Notes under the pieces: generated by a model
Told to the model about the DNA's origin: nothing
What the model saw: the letters and a program-made list of their open reading frames with translations, nothing else
Database searches by the model: none
Origin: Monocercomonoides exilis
Taxonomy: Eukaryota; Preaxostyla; Oxymonadida; Polymastigidae
Direction: 5' to 3'
Assembly (NCBI GenBank): GCA_001643675.2
Contig: LSRY02000048.1
Coordinates: 592,001 to 656,000 of the forward strand
DNA length: 64,000 nucleotides
Shown: piece by piece, positions 12,413 to 24,300 of the stretch
Position numbering within the stretch: position 1 is the first letter of the stretch
Layout: each line of letters opens with the position of its first letter
Made by a program: the position numbers and the translations under genes

Positions 12413-15400
12413 GTTCTCTGTGAGTATGCAATGCGAGTAATCGCCAAATCATCACTAATATCTGAATCTGAGTCAAACAATCCGTCAGCCATCTCGTTCA
12501 AAAGTCTTCCTTTTCCTCTGTAACTTCTTTGTCTTCTGTTGTACAATGCTCCTTCATCATATCCATTTATTGAGAAATCTGCACTCTCATTCCCACCTCT
12601 TCTTCTTCCTCCTCTTCCTCTTCTTTCTCCTCTTCCTTCTCTTTCTCCTCTTTCTCTTTCTCTCTGTGTCGTTTCCTGTGTCTTCATCTGCATGTGCATA
12701 TTCATCTGCTCTTGATGCGATCGAATGAGCGGAGAAAGAGAAGACAAAAGGGCAACCGAAGAAGCAAACGAAAGCGGTGCATCGCTTCCGATTCGGTCAG
12801 AATTCATCATCCGAAATGGAGAATGGATTAAAGAAGAGGATAAAATGGCTGGGGAAGAAGAATTTGAAGAAGGATTTGAAGAAGGATTTGAAGAAGAGGA
12901 AGAAGAGGAAGAAGAGGAAGAAGAAGAGGAGGAAGAAGAAGAAAGAGGAGAAGAAGACAAAGATGTTCTTGTACAACCTCCTCTGTCTGTAACACTTCCA
13001 GATGGATAGCTGCTGGACGAGATAATTTGCGAAGAAAAACGAACACTCCGTTTTTTGCTTCCTTCATCGTTGTTTGTCATTTGTGAACGGGTTGTTTTCA
13101 AAGGAGAAGAGGAGGAGGAGGAAGAAGAAGAAGGAGGAGGAGAAGAAGATAAATCAGAATAATTTATTAGTTTATATGACGATTCTTCAGATGTGTTTTC
13201 TTCTCTTCTTTCTCTTTCCTTTTCTCCTTCTCTTTCTTCTTCCTTATTTATTTCTCTTTCTCTTATTTCATTCTCCTTTTCCTTCTCTTCTGATTCAGTC
13301 CCCCTCAAATCTCTTCTATTTCTGCTTATGTTTCTGGGAGCAAACAAAGAAGATGACCAGTGTGTTCTTGCTCTAATGCGCTGCGAAGAGCGAAGGGAAG
13401 ATATTTGGCGTGTGCACATAGAGGGAGAAAGAGGGTTTGTGTTTGGGTTGGACAGGGAAGAGAGGTTGAAGGAAGAGGAAGAGGAAGAGGAGGAAGAGGA
13501 GGAAGAGGAGGAAGAGGAAGAAGAAGAGGCAGAGGAGGAAGATGATGATATAAGAATAGAATCATTCATATTTGCTGAAGAAGAAGACGATGCTGAAGAA
13601 GAAGACAACGATGAAGCCAAAGACGATTTATGAGATGAAGAAAAAGGGCGAGAAGAGAGAAAAGCAGAGGATTCTTCGACAAAAGAAGGAAAATTGCGAT
13701 ATTTCAGTCGAAGATTTTCGTATGGCGGAGCAAATGAGCAACGCTGGAGATCAGAAGATGTTTGGCTGTTGGATAAGTTTTGCTGGTTAAAAGAAGAAGA
13801 AGAAGAAGATGATGATGAATTGCTATGATTATTCGACATAGTTTGAGCTTCATTCAAATCCGAAATCAGATTTTGCTTTGAAGCAACAACATTATGATTA
13901 TTGTTATCAAATATTCCATCCTTTTTCTGGAAACCGCCTTCATCGTTTGTTTCTTCCTCTTCCTCCTCCTCTTCTCCATCATCATCGTTTTTAGCCTCAG
14001 AGCTTCTTCCAACTGGATGCGGGCGGACTTTTGGAGGCAGCGGCGAAAGTGAGTCAGTCTCCAGCGGAACAGAAGACCAGCTATTTTGATAGGAATTCTG
14101 CTGTTGACTGGCAAAATTAGGCGAAAGAGGTGAAAAGGACGAAAAAGGCGAAGAAGCTGACATTCGCTCAGATAAAAAGCGCTGTTGCTGTTGTTGTTGA
14201 ATGAGGTTGTTGTGGTGGAGGTGCTGTGCAGAAAGCGAAGAGGAGATTGGGAAGCGGCGGGCAGACCCGCGGAACGGGATGCCCACGGGGTGCTGGGAGC
14301 TGAGCTGGTAGGTGGCGAAGGGCTCTTCTTTGAGGAGGGGAATGGGAGGAGGATGAAGCGGGAGAGAGGGAGAGGGCTCGGGAGAAGAGACAGAGCAGCT
14401 GGAGAGGAAGTGGAATGGAGAGGGAGAAAGCAGAGAGGACTGTTTTGGTGTGAGGAAGTCGCTGCAGACGGTGGGCGAGGCAGAAAAGGGAGATTTGAGC
14501 TGGCGGATGGAAACGGGTGGGGTTGAGACAGCTGACTGCGATGAAGCAGCGCTTGAAGAAGGAGGAGAGCGGGAACGTAGCAGGACGGGCGGAGAAATAG
14601 AGTGTGGTTGTCTCGAATTCGGAGAAATAGAACGCGGAGAAATAGAACGCGATGCATTTCGAAAATGTTCGTTCTCTTTTGTGCTTGTGGCATCGTTCAG
14701 TTCATTTTCCCATTTGCTTTCAGGAAAAGGTTGAATGTTGCTGTGTGAAGTTGGATATGAAGAACAAGATTCTGTCTGAGAAGATGCCCTGATCGTCTCC
14801 GGTGATGTGCTTCTTAGAGATTTGTTGGTAATGTTTCTTTCGCTGATATCTCTGAAGAATTGAATAAACTTTCTATCAGGAATTCGTGTGACATTGCTTT
14901 CATTCGATGAAGTTTCATTCCCAACAAGAGCACTTATACTTCTTTTAAAATTTAAATCGTGATTTTCCGTATTAATTGGAGATATTTGTGCTTTGCCTTG
15001 ACGAAGAGTAAGAACCAATTCATCATTTTGTTCATTATCGTCAAAAGATGACAATGATCTGGAGATGGTTGGAAGATGAATAATAGTATCCATATTTTCA
15101 GAAACTTCAGACTGAATCTGTGGTGAAGCCGTTGTGTAATCACATGTTGAAGAAGAACGCTCTCGAAAAGTTGACTTTGGAGATTCCAATTCCTCAGAAC
15201 GATATTCTGTTGAGGAATCTTTAAAATTGGGATTGTGAGTACGCGGTCGAGGACGCGATTGTGGGTGCATAATTTTGTCAGAGGGTTCATCAGTCAAATA
15301 TCCTTGGACATCCTTTATTTGCTCATTTGCGTTAATTTGTAGGAGAGGCTGTTGAATCCGTGAAGGTGTCCGAAATAAAATAGCATCCATGCCTCTAACT

Positions 15401-15616
15401 TCACTTACTTGATTTAGAACTCTACAAAAAGCTGAAATCAAAAAGCAAAATTAGAAAATTTAATTATTCGAACCTTTGTCCAAATGGAGATTTCTGGGGT
15501 CTAAGTCTTGGAACATGAAGGTGTTTCACTTTAGTACGAATTGCAGTTTGAGAATATACTTTTGAATTGTACAATTTGTTTAACTCTTGCTGAGAAATTT
15601 GAGATTTTCCATTCAT
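9736..15616 (-). CDS. Giant Ser/Glu-run-rich low-complexity protein (2 exons)
   Basis: Two exons are supported on the minus strand. A short first exon, 15616-15474, begins MNGKSQISQQELNKLYNSK and reads 47 codons. A 52-nt intron (GTTCGAAT..TTTGTAG) joins it in phase 2 to a 5.7-kb exon ending at 9736, giving about 1,942 aa. The first ~450 residues are Ser/Thr/Pro-rich but of mixed composition. After that come many pure Ser runs coded by (TCT)n, Glu runs, and segments rich in Arg and Lys. No globular domain, signal peptide or membrane helix is visible, so the protein is probably disordered. The last residues (HLQPRCRPRSQK) return to normal composition. Antisense open frames over the gene are by-products of the trinucleotide runs. 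Function not recognised. The upstream exon is inferred because its joining keeps the frame and gives a natural start. Confidence 0.7.
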
Positions 15617-16157
15617 CAAATGTTTCGAATAAAAAATAAAGGTTATGTTAAACTCCTTTTATTAATTTAAAATGAATTGAAAAGATAAAAAAAAGTCGAA
15701 TAAGAATAAAAGACACAATGAGAAAGATAAAGATAACGCAATGACAATTTTAAAAAAAAAAGATAGAAATTTATCAATTCTTTTGATTAATAAGAACTTT
15801 ATGATAAAAGACTTTGTGAATTAAATGAGAAGATATTTAAAAGAAGCTAAATAACAGAAAAATCAGAATAGAAAAGAAATTAGCAAAGTTATAAGCGTTT
15901 AAGAAATGGTTGGATAAAGGTAGTATTAGAAAGTCAGCAAATAGAAGTGTGTGAGAATAACTAGCCATAAAATTGGAATTATTCTTTTTTTATTCTTCGT
16001 TTTCAATTTTTTTCATAGAAAAAAAATTGAAAAAGAAAAAAAATTTAATTCCAATTTCATTTTTAAGTTAATTTTATTTCCATTTTCTTCCCTTCTTCTT
16101 CTTCTTCTTCTTCTCCTTCTTTTCCCTTTTCTTCTCCCAACCCCCCTCTATTCACTT
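15617..16157. other. AT-rich spacer between two minus-strand genes
   Basis: This separates the calnexin stop codon from the upstream end of the Ser-rich gene. It holds a TTC microsatellite at about 16095-16120 just downstream of calnexin; nothing else is seen. Confidence 0.6.
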
Positions 16158-19100
16158 TTAATCGATTCTTCTTGACTTCTTCTTCGCTGATGGTCTTTTT
16201 GGTGAGTCAGAAACAGGACGAAGAAGACTCTTTGCAGCAGCCGCCTGAATTGCAGCCAGCTCTTCCTCTTCTTTCCTCTGCCTCTCTGCCTCTCTTCTTT
16301 CTCTCTCTTCTTTCTCCTTTCTTTCTTCCTCTTCTCTTCTTTTTGCTTCTTCTGCTTCTTTCTGCTTTCTTTCTTCTTCTTCTTTTGCTTCTCTCGCTTC
16401 TCTCTCTTCTTTCTCTCTTCTTTTTGCTTCTTCTTCTTCTTTCTCTTTTTGTACCCTTCTCTGCTTTTCTTCTTCTTCCTTTCGCTTCTTCTCTTCTCTT
16501 TCTTCTTTCTCCTTCTTCTTCCTCTCTTCTTCCTCTCTTTTCTTCTTCTCTGCTTCTTTCTTCTTCCTCTCTTCTTCCTCTCTTCTTCTTCTTTCCTCTT
16601 CCTCTTCTCTTTTTCTTCTTTTTTCCTCTTCTTCTTTCTTCTTCCTCTCTTCTTCTTCTTCTTTCTTCTTCTTCTCTTCCTCTTCTTCTTTAATTCTCCT
16701 CATCATCCTCATCCTTTCTTCCATCAATTTTTCTTCTGCCCTCCTTCTTCTTTCCTTCTCTTCTCTTTCTCTTTCTCTTCTCTTCTCCTGCTCCTCTTCC
16801 ATCTTCTTCTTCTCGTCCTTCACATTATCATCTTTCGCTTCCTTCTGCTCTTCGTTCTCATCAACCGCTTTTCTTTCTTCTTTCTCTTTCTCCTTCTCTT
16901 CTGCCTCTCTTTTCACTGCTGCTTCTTTCGCTTCTTTCGCTTCTTTCGCTTCTTTTGCCTCGCTTTTCCTCTCCACCCTTCTAATCACCTTCTTCACTAT
17001 CTTCTTCTCTCCATTCTCCATCACAATCACCTTCCTCTCTGTTGTCACCCCTCCTTCTTTCATTTCTTTCATTTCTTTCCCTTCTCCTCCGTCTGCCCCT
17101 CCGTCTGCCTCTTTCTTCACTCTTCGAACTGTCTCCTTCTTTGGCACTTTAGCTTTCTCTGCTTTTTCTGCTTTTTCTGTCTCTTTCTCATTCATTATAC
17201 TGGCATTATTGCAATTGTTATCACTTCTGTTATTGTTTGTATTTGCACCTGCCAATGCTTCATTCGCATCCACCACCTCATTCACACCAGAAGCAGATGA
17301 AGAAGAAGAAGAAGAAGAAGAAGGCTTCTTCTCTCTGACTCTTCTGATCCTTCTGATTCGAATGCCGTCTTCTTCGATTATCTCAACAGACTTCACAATT
17401 CCTCCTTCACTCGACCGAATGCGCTGCTTTTGGGTGATTGACGAAGGAGCTGCTGTTGCTTTGGCAGATTTCCTCTCTTTTTTCATTCCTTTCCTTTCTT
17501 CTTCTTCTTCTTCTTCTTCTTTGTCTTCTTCTTCTTTTGCATTGTTGTCTTCTTCCTCTTCGCTGTTGTCTTCTCCTTCTCTTTCTTCGCTTTTATCTCT
17601 TTCTTCTTCTTCTCCTTCTTTTTCATCTTCTTTTTCATTGCTGCTGTCATCATCATCGTCATGCTTCACCTCCACTTTCTTCTTCCTTCTGAGAATCGAA
17701 GAAACAGCCGATGATTTTTCTGCTTTTTCTGCTTTTTTTGAATCAGAAGAAGAAGAAGCAGATTTGCTCTTAACGGCCTTCTTCTCACTCTTCTCCTTCA
17801 GCCCTTTCTTCGCCATCATCTCTGCCAGCGCCTTCTTTCTGCTCTTTTCCTGTCTGTTTGCCACACACACAAGCACACCCAGTAACATCATCAGCCCACA
17901 CCCCACAAACGCCACGATCCACAGCACCTGCCTCTTCTCCCACAGATCCAGTGCCTTCATCTCAATCATCTGCTTCATCTTCTCCCTCGCCTGCTCTGCC
18001 TCCTCTTCCATCTGAAGCATCTTCTGCCTTTCCGCTCGGACCTCTTCTCTTCTTTTCACTGCCTCATCTCCTTTCTTCAGATCATTCAGAATGTCTTCTT
18101 CACTCGATTCTCCTTTCTTTGCTCTGTTGTTATTATTAACATTTCTACTTCCCTTTCTCCCTTCTTCTCCTTCTTCCCCTTCCTCTTCCTCTTCTTCCTC
18201 CATATCAAAGTCCACATCTCCTTCCTTCACCCAAACTGGCGTGGACAGCCCAAACAGATTGTGACTCCCAACTTTGAAGAACTCCTCTATCGTCTTCAGG
18301 TTGTTCCTCTTTTCCTCTTTGTCCAGCGCATATTTGTCCTCTCTCGCCCTCCTCTTCCTCTCCAGCGTGCTCCTCAGCTCCCACTTGTCCGGCCCTTTCA
18401 GAAACGCGTCTGCCTCAGCGTCCTTCGTGCAGAGGATGATGTTGTCAAACAGCACACCCGCATTGCCCATCGACACAGTCGCGCCCCAGTTGACAAAGGA
18501 CGACTTCCCATTCGCCTCGTAGCTGTACGACACAACTGGCGGAAGGCTCTTGCTGCTCTTTCCGCTCGTCTTGCTACTCGAAGAAGAAGAAGAAGATGAT
18601 GAATCAGCTGCACTGTTCGAAGCAGCATCCTTCGAAAACGGGTTTGATGAGTGCGAATTGGCGCCCACAACAAACTCGTCTTCGTCTTCTTCCTCTTCCT
18701 GCTCTCTGCCTGCGCCTTCTTCGCCTTCTGCCCCTTGGCTCGCATCATCGTCGTAGTACGATTTGCTCACTGTCAAGTTCCTCGCCAGCGGATTCAGCTT
18801 CGTCAGCTTCGCAAACAGCTTCCCAAAGCCTCTCCCGTCCACCCCTTCTCTCACTCTCTGCCTCTCAATCTGCTCCTCCTGCCGCGTCTTCTCCAGAAAC
18901 ATGCCCACACCCTGCCCTGCCTCCCACAGATCAAACCCAACCCCAAAGATGTGCCTGACAGCATCGTGAGCTGACTTCAGCGGGTGATAAAGAGGGTTCT
19001 TAATCAGAGGAGCGCTCCATGTGCCGTTGTACTTCGGGTTCTTGATCTTCCGCGGACGCCATTCGCCCGGCCACTCTGGGTTCTGCAGCTGCGCTGGCTG

Positions 19101-20439
19101 GTACTTCCCACAGCCTGCATACATCACATCGCTGTCTCCACTGCCTTTGGTTGCTGATGATGCTCCGTCTTCAGCTCCTGCTGTGTCTGCTTTTGCTGCT
19201 TCCTTTCCTTTCTTCCCCTTCACTTTTCCCTTCCCGCTCTTCGCCTTCCTCGCCTCCTCCTGTGCGTTCTTGAACTCCACCAGCGGCGGGCAGCGCGGGT
19301 TCGGGATCATCGGGCGCTCCCAGACGCCGTCTTCCTCCTCGTTCCACTCAATCGGCTGGGCAGCGTCGGCATCAGGGATGTAGTACTCCTCCGTCTCGTT
19401 CCAGTTCTCCGGAGGCCCGGCGTCTTCGGGATCGTCGATCCATTGCGGAATCCGGTCGCCTGCCCAGTCGGCGGGCTTCACATCGTCTGGGTCGTCGATG
19501 TACTCCCGCTCATCCCAACCACGCGGCTTGCGGGCGGACGGGTCGGGGATCATCTCCTTCGGAAAGATCGGAGGGTCAAACAGCTCTTCCTGCCCTTCTT
19601 GCGGCTTGAACCATCCATCAAACTCGATTATCTTGTCGCGCATGATTGTGAATGTGTCATTCTTCCGAATAGTTAAACGGTACACATGAGATTCACCATC
19701 CATCAATGTAAATATTGGACTCGTGAGCTGATGCTCAATGTACTCTCTTGTTAGCTGATTGTATATTCTCAAAATAAATACTATTTTACCAATGGTTCCA
19801 CAACGATCGGGACCAAAAAGAATAGAGTATGAAGTGTTGCGGAATAATCGTTCTGGGCGAAAAGGTTTGTTAAAGACTTTGATATATTCTCCACCGCATT
19901 TAAACGGTCTTCTTTGCCCTTTAACTTCATACTAAATGTATTGCATGCTTAAAAAATTTGTTAGAAATCAGTAAAGTCACACTTGGATTATCAGATCATC
20001 GTCTTTTAATTGTTCCATAAATTTCGTTGAACATCCATGAAACGCTCTATCTGTCTTAGCAACAAGACCTTATTGTATTCCAACAGAACAAAGCAATTTC
20101 AAAAGTCGAATAAAGATTGATTTGAGTTATTCACAAAAAAATCAAAAAAAATCGCAAAAAAACCTTTGTTTCCATTTTGTAAAATATCATCTTCTCGTTC
20201 TTCAATTGCCCACATTCCTTGGTATTCTTTGGATTTAATTGGAAACCATTTTTTACCAAGAACATTTTCCTCAAACGTTTCATTGAAAATTATCTTTTCA
20301 GTATTTTTCAGAAATTCATCAAATTCACATCGTTGAAAAGGAAGAAATAAATAAATGAAAACTATGTTAATGCATTAATATCATAAAATACCTTTGAAAA
20401 TGCCAAATGAACAAAAAACAAAAATGATAAAATGCACAT
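16158..20439 (-). CDS. Calnexin, ER lectin chaperone with giant cytosolic tail
   Basis: Exons on the minus strand are 20439-20392 (signal peptide MCILSFLFFVHLAFS), about 20293-20164, 20068-19983 and 19931-16158, giving about 1,345 aa. The exon 2 acceptor is the least certain. The lumenal lectin domain shows FNETFEENVLGKKW, a CGGEYIK segment, and LFGPDRCG, all classic for calnexin/calreticulin. The P-domain has four IPDP/IDDPED..KP..W type-1 repeats (about 215-288) and four GxWxPxxIxNPxY type-2 repeats (about 290-301 and 364-405). The tip between its two cysteines (302 and 362) is expanded from about 5 to 59 residues. The second lectin part (GFDLWE ... GVLFDNIILCTKD) is split by a Ser/Glu-rich insert of about 155 residues. 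One membrane helix (IVAFVGCGLMMLLGVLVCVA, about 756-780) is followed by a charged K/E/R coiled-coil-like tail of about 565 residues. Family role: binds monoglucosylated N-glycans and assists folding in the ER. Confidence 0.93.
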
Positions 20440-21348
20440 ATCCAATATATATATTATATAACATACGATCGAATAATTGTTGATTCATTAATCACAAATG
20501 GAACATAATTCTTGTTAATAAACAGTTTATATTATTAAAATTATTTGATGTTGATATTTACAAAAGAATATCAAAATAAATTATTATAAGAAACATATGG
20601 GACGATATTTTTTGCTTAATGAATTTTGTTCAATTCTATATTTTCTCAAAATTTTTCTCAATTTTTGTATTTTTCTGTTATTAGTTGCATTGTTGCGGTT
20701 GATTTGTGATGAAATGATTGCAGAAACTGTTCGTAACATATCACAGTTTTTTTCATCATCGCAATAATTCTGCCCCATATTCAATAAAACTTAAATTGAA
20801 AAACGTACAATCGAAAGTGAAATTTTTATTTTGAAATAATAAATGTTTTGAATAAACCTCTGTGACTTGGCAAGTTAAAAAATCATTTGTCTATCACGAA
20901 AAAAGAAAAAGAAAAAAGAAAAAAAAAAATAATCTCAGAAAAGTTGAAGAAAAACGATTTAATATTTCAATTATAATGTTCCCTTCAATAAAATGTATTT
21001 CAATGATTACTCACCATATGAATTGAAAACAAAATTTTTTGATAATTCAAGCGAAAGACAAAAATATCATAATGATTGCATTTTCATACTCAGCAAAGTT
21101 TTTTTTGATTACTAACAAATGAATTGAAAGATTTTTTTTTATCACTCTTTCAAACTGTTATTGTGAGCTTATTCAGAAAAAAAAGCCCATTTTGAGGAAT
21201 AACACATTTCGATAAAACACTGATGCTTTGAAAATCAGTCCTCATTTGTTTATAAATTCCCAAATTTTATTTTTGAATCCGAATTTATTCAGAAACATGG
21301 GTTGATCCACATCAAAAAAACAACTCAATTTGATTAGAGAAGAACAGA
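20440..21348. other. Divergent intergenic region, AT-rich
   Basis: This separates the minus-strand calnexin from the plus-strand beta-helix receptor, so it should hold both promoters. A 66-codon minus-strand ORF at 20584-20784 has no recognisable features. No specific promoter motif was identified. Confidence 0.5.
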
Positions 21349-24300
21349 ATGCCATTCTTGATAGAGCTTCTTCTTCTTCTGAATGCTTCTTCAACAGAAA
21401 ATGATTTGTCGCACAGAAATCGGAATAAATCAATTGCCACCAATAATTTTGCAGATCGCTCATTCAACAACGAAAAATCAAAATCTCACTTTCTGTCAAA
21501 TCAAGATGATGTGTTGCCAGATTACTTCACACATCACATGGAACACATTGAACCCCACACAATGATTTCAACTGCTCTGTCTTTGCACAATGCTTCTGTT
21601 CATTTGATGCACACAACAATGATTCCAAACCTTCAAAATGGTTTTGCCTTCATTGATGACTTTTCAGTTTTTATTGCACGTTCCTGTTGTGTTGTGATTG
21701 CGCAAAGCTCTCATCCGCTGTTGAGCTCTGATGGTGGAGATATCATTCTTGGTTGTCTAAATATTTCATTTTCATGCAACAATCATCATCTTCTATCACT
21801 CGTAAAAACACTTCATGGGAGCCCTTCGTTTTCGCAACATCATGGCTCAATTGCACTGCTGTCAACAACACTGTCATCTTTTGCTTTCTCATCACATCCA
21901 CTTGTTGGAAATCACCTCGCAAATGCTATTTCCATCGATAATTGCAACTTTCACAATGTTTCGAACACAGAAAATGGATATAGAAATGACTTCATATCAC
22001 ATGTCGATTCAACAATCTCTTGTAGTGTATTTTCAGAAGTAACTTCGCCTTTTGATGGGGGGATTGTGCAGGGAATTCACCTTTGCAAAAAGTTTTCTGC
22101 TTTGAACTGCACATACACTCGCTATCACACTTCCAAATATTCACAATCTTACACAGAAATGCTTGATTTATCATCTCAAAATGATATTCTTTTCTATGAC
22201 TGCTTTTTTTCTGTGAATGACAGTTATGCAATATCATTTACGAATTCACATAACATAACCTTCAGAAATTGTGTTTTTCAAAATTGCGAAACAAAATCAA
22301 TTGCAGGAGGATATTCATCTTTTTTGCAAGTTATTGAAACAACATTTTGCAACATATCTTCACCAATTAATGGCGCTTTCATGGCAGTTGACGGTATTAC
22401 GAATATTACTATTGAGGATTGCACATGCTTCACCATTCATGCACAAAGAAATGGAGGAGCAGTTCATATTAACAGAGGCTCTTCATGTGAAATATTACAA
22501 ACATTATTTCAGAATTGTTCTGATTCAGCTTCTTCTGAAGGATATGGCGGAGGAGCTGTTTGGATTGGAGATACAGGACCAAATCTGATTTCTGACTGCC
22601 AATTTTCGAATTGCTCCACAAATGAAAAAGGTGGTGCAATTCTTTTCTCAGATGACGGTGAATCTTTTCCGTTTCTTTCTTCGTTTGTCAAATTCTGCTT
22701 TTTCGACAACAACACAGCGGCTGTTGATGGACATGATGTGGGCATTCTGAAAAACTGGATACAGTTGTTAACCCAAGGTTCTTTCGTGGAATGCAGAACA
22801 ATGACAAACAGAACTCAAAGGGTTATGCATGGATCAAATGATGTCAGCGGCTGGATCAAGCTTGGCTTTTTTGACAAATTCTATGTGAACTCTGTCGATG
22901 GAATTGACCACTATGCATGTGGTCTGAATCAGAGAAAATGCAAATCCATCTCTTTTGTGACAAATGTCATCGATCCTGACAAAAGCTCGCAAACAAACAT
23001 TTCGGTGGATCCATCTTCATACATCGAGAGCAACTGCAATTTCAGCACAAGGAATATTGAACTGACAAACTCTGGAAGCGCAAAAGCCACAATCATATCG
23101 TCCATTTCTTCTGGTTCATTGTTTTCCGTTTCAACAGGCTCATTAAAAGTCTCATCATTCGATTTTGTTCACAACACAACAAAATCGTCGACAGAAACTT
23201 CATTATTCTCTCTCACATCCCACGGATCGTTGCAACTTCGAATGTGCTCCATTTCAGCTGATTCTGCACACAGTGAGCAAGAGCCATTGAAGGAATCCCT
23301 ATTTATATTAAGTGCGGGCGACACAATGATTGACTCGACAGTAATTTCTGGATTTCATTTCTTCTCCAAAGCTGCCATCACTTTCACAGATAGCTGTGAG
23401 ATAAGTCTCGCCAACTCATCGATTTCTGGAATTTCTCGAAAAACAGGGAATGGAGGAGGGATTGAAGGTGTTGTTGGTGCTGGAAAAAGTCTGGTTGTTG
23501 AAGGAGGTGAACTTTCAGAATGCAGTTCTGAATGCGGCAATGGAGGTGGAATCGCTTTGAGAATGCAAGCTGAATCTTCTTTCAGAATGGAAAAACCAGA
23601 AAATGAGACTGCAGGATCCTCACTTGTTTCGTGCTCTTCTCACATGTCTGGAGGAAATGGCGGTCTTGGAGGAGGAGTATATTTATATGCAGAAGACAAC
23701 AGTGTGCCAGACATTGCTTTCATGAAAACAGTCTTCTCAGATTGTTCGGCTGAAAATGGACAAAATATTTTTGTGAATTGCCACGATCTGTCGCTGACCA
23801 TCCAAAAAGAGAAAATAGAAATTATTAATGGCATTTCAGACTCTGCACAGCTGGAAGGATACGAGAGATCAACAACAAATGAAACATTTCCAATTCCATT
23901 GGACACATATCTCAGAGTCTTCACATCTCCTGCATTCATTGCCGGAGCAGATGGCCACGATTACACTGCGTGCGGCTTTTCGGATTATCCATGCTCCACC
24001 ATCGAATATGCAGTTTCACTGAGATTTCGAAATGAAAAGAGGCAAATATGCTTTCTTCAACCATTTTTGCTTGATCATGCACTTGTTGTTGACACACAAC
24101 CTTCCGACTTCACAGCAATGCCAGAAGAATCACAAATCAAAATAGCTCAAGATATACGCGATGCCAGAGAAAACATTATCCAAACAAAAACAGATTGCTC
24201 TGTTCAAAGCATTTGCTTCTCTCTTCCTTCATCTTTCCTCAATTCAATAAGCACTGCGTTTCATTGCTGCGATAAAAACCTGTCCCTCGAAAAATGCTCG

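Noticed and set aside
9744-14734. Many plus-strand ORFs (60-184 codons) opposite the Ser-rich gene
   Set aside because: They consist of poly-Glu/Lys/Arg/Leu runs created by reading the TCT/GAA repeats on the other strand; none has a domain or sensible ends.
16172-18974. Plus-strand ORFs opposite the calnexin tail
   Set aside because: Poly-Leu/Ser/Phe shadows of the K/E-rich tail codons; the minus-strand frame is a recognisable calnexin.
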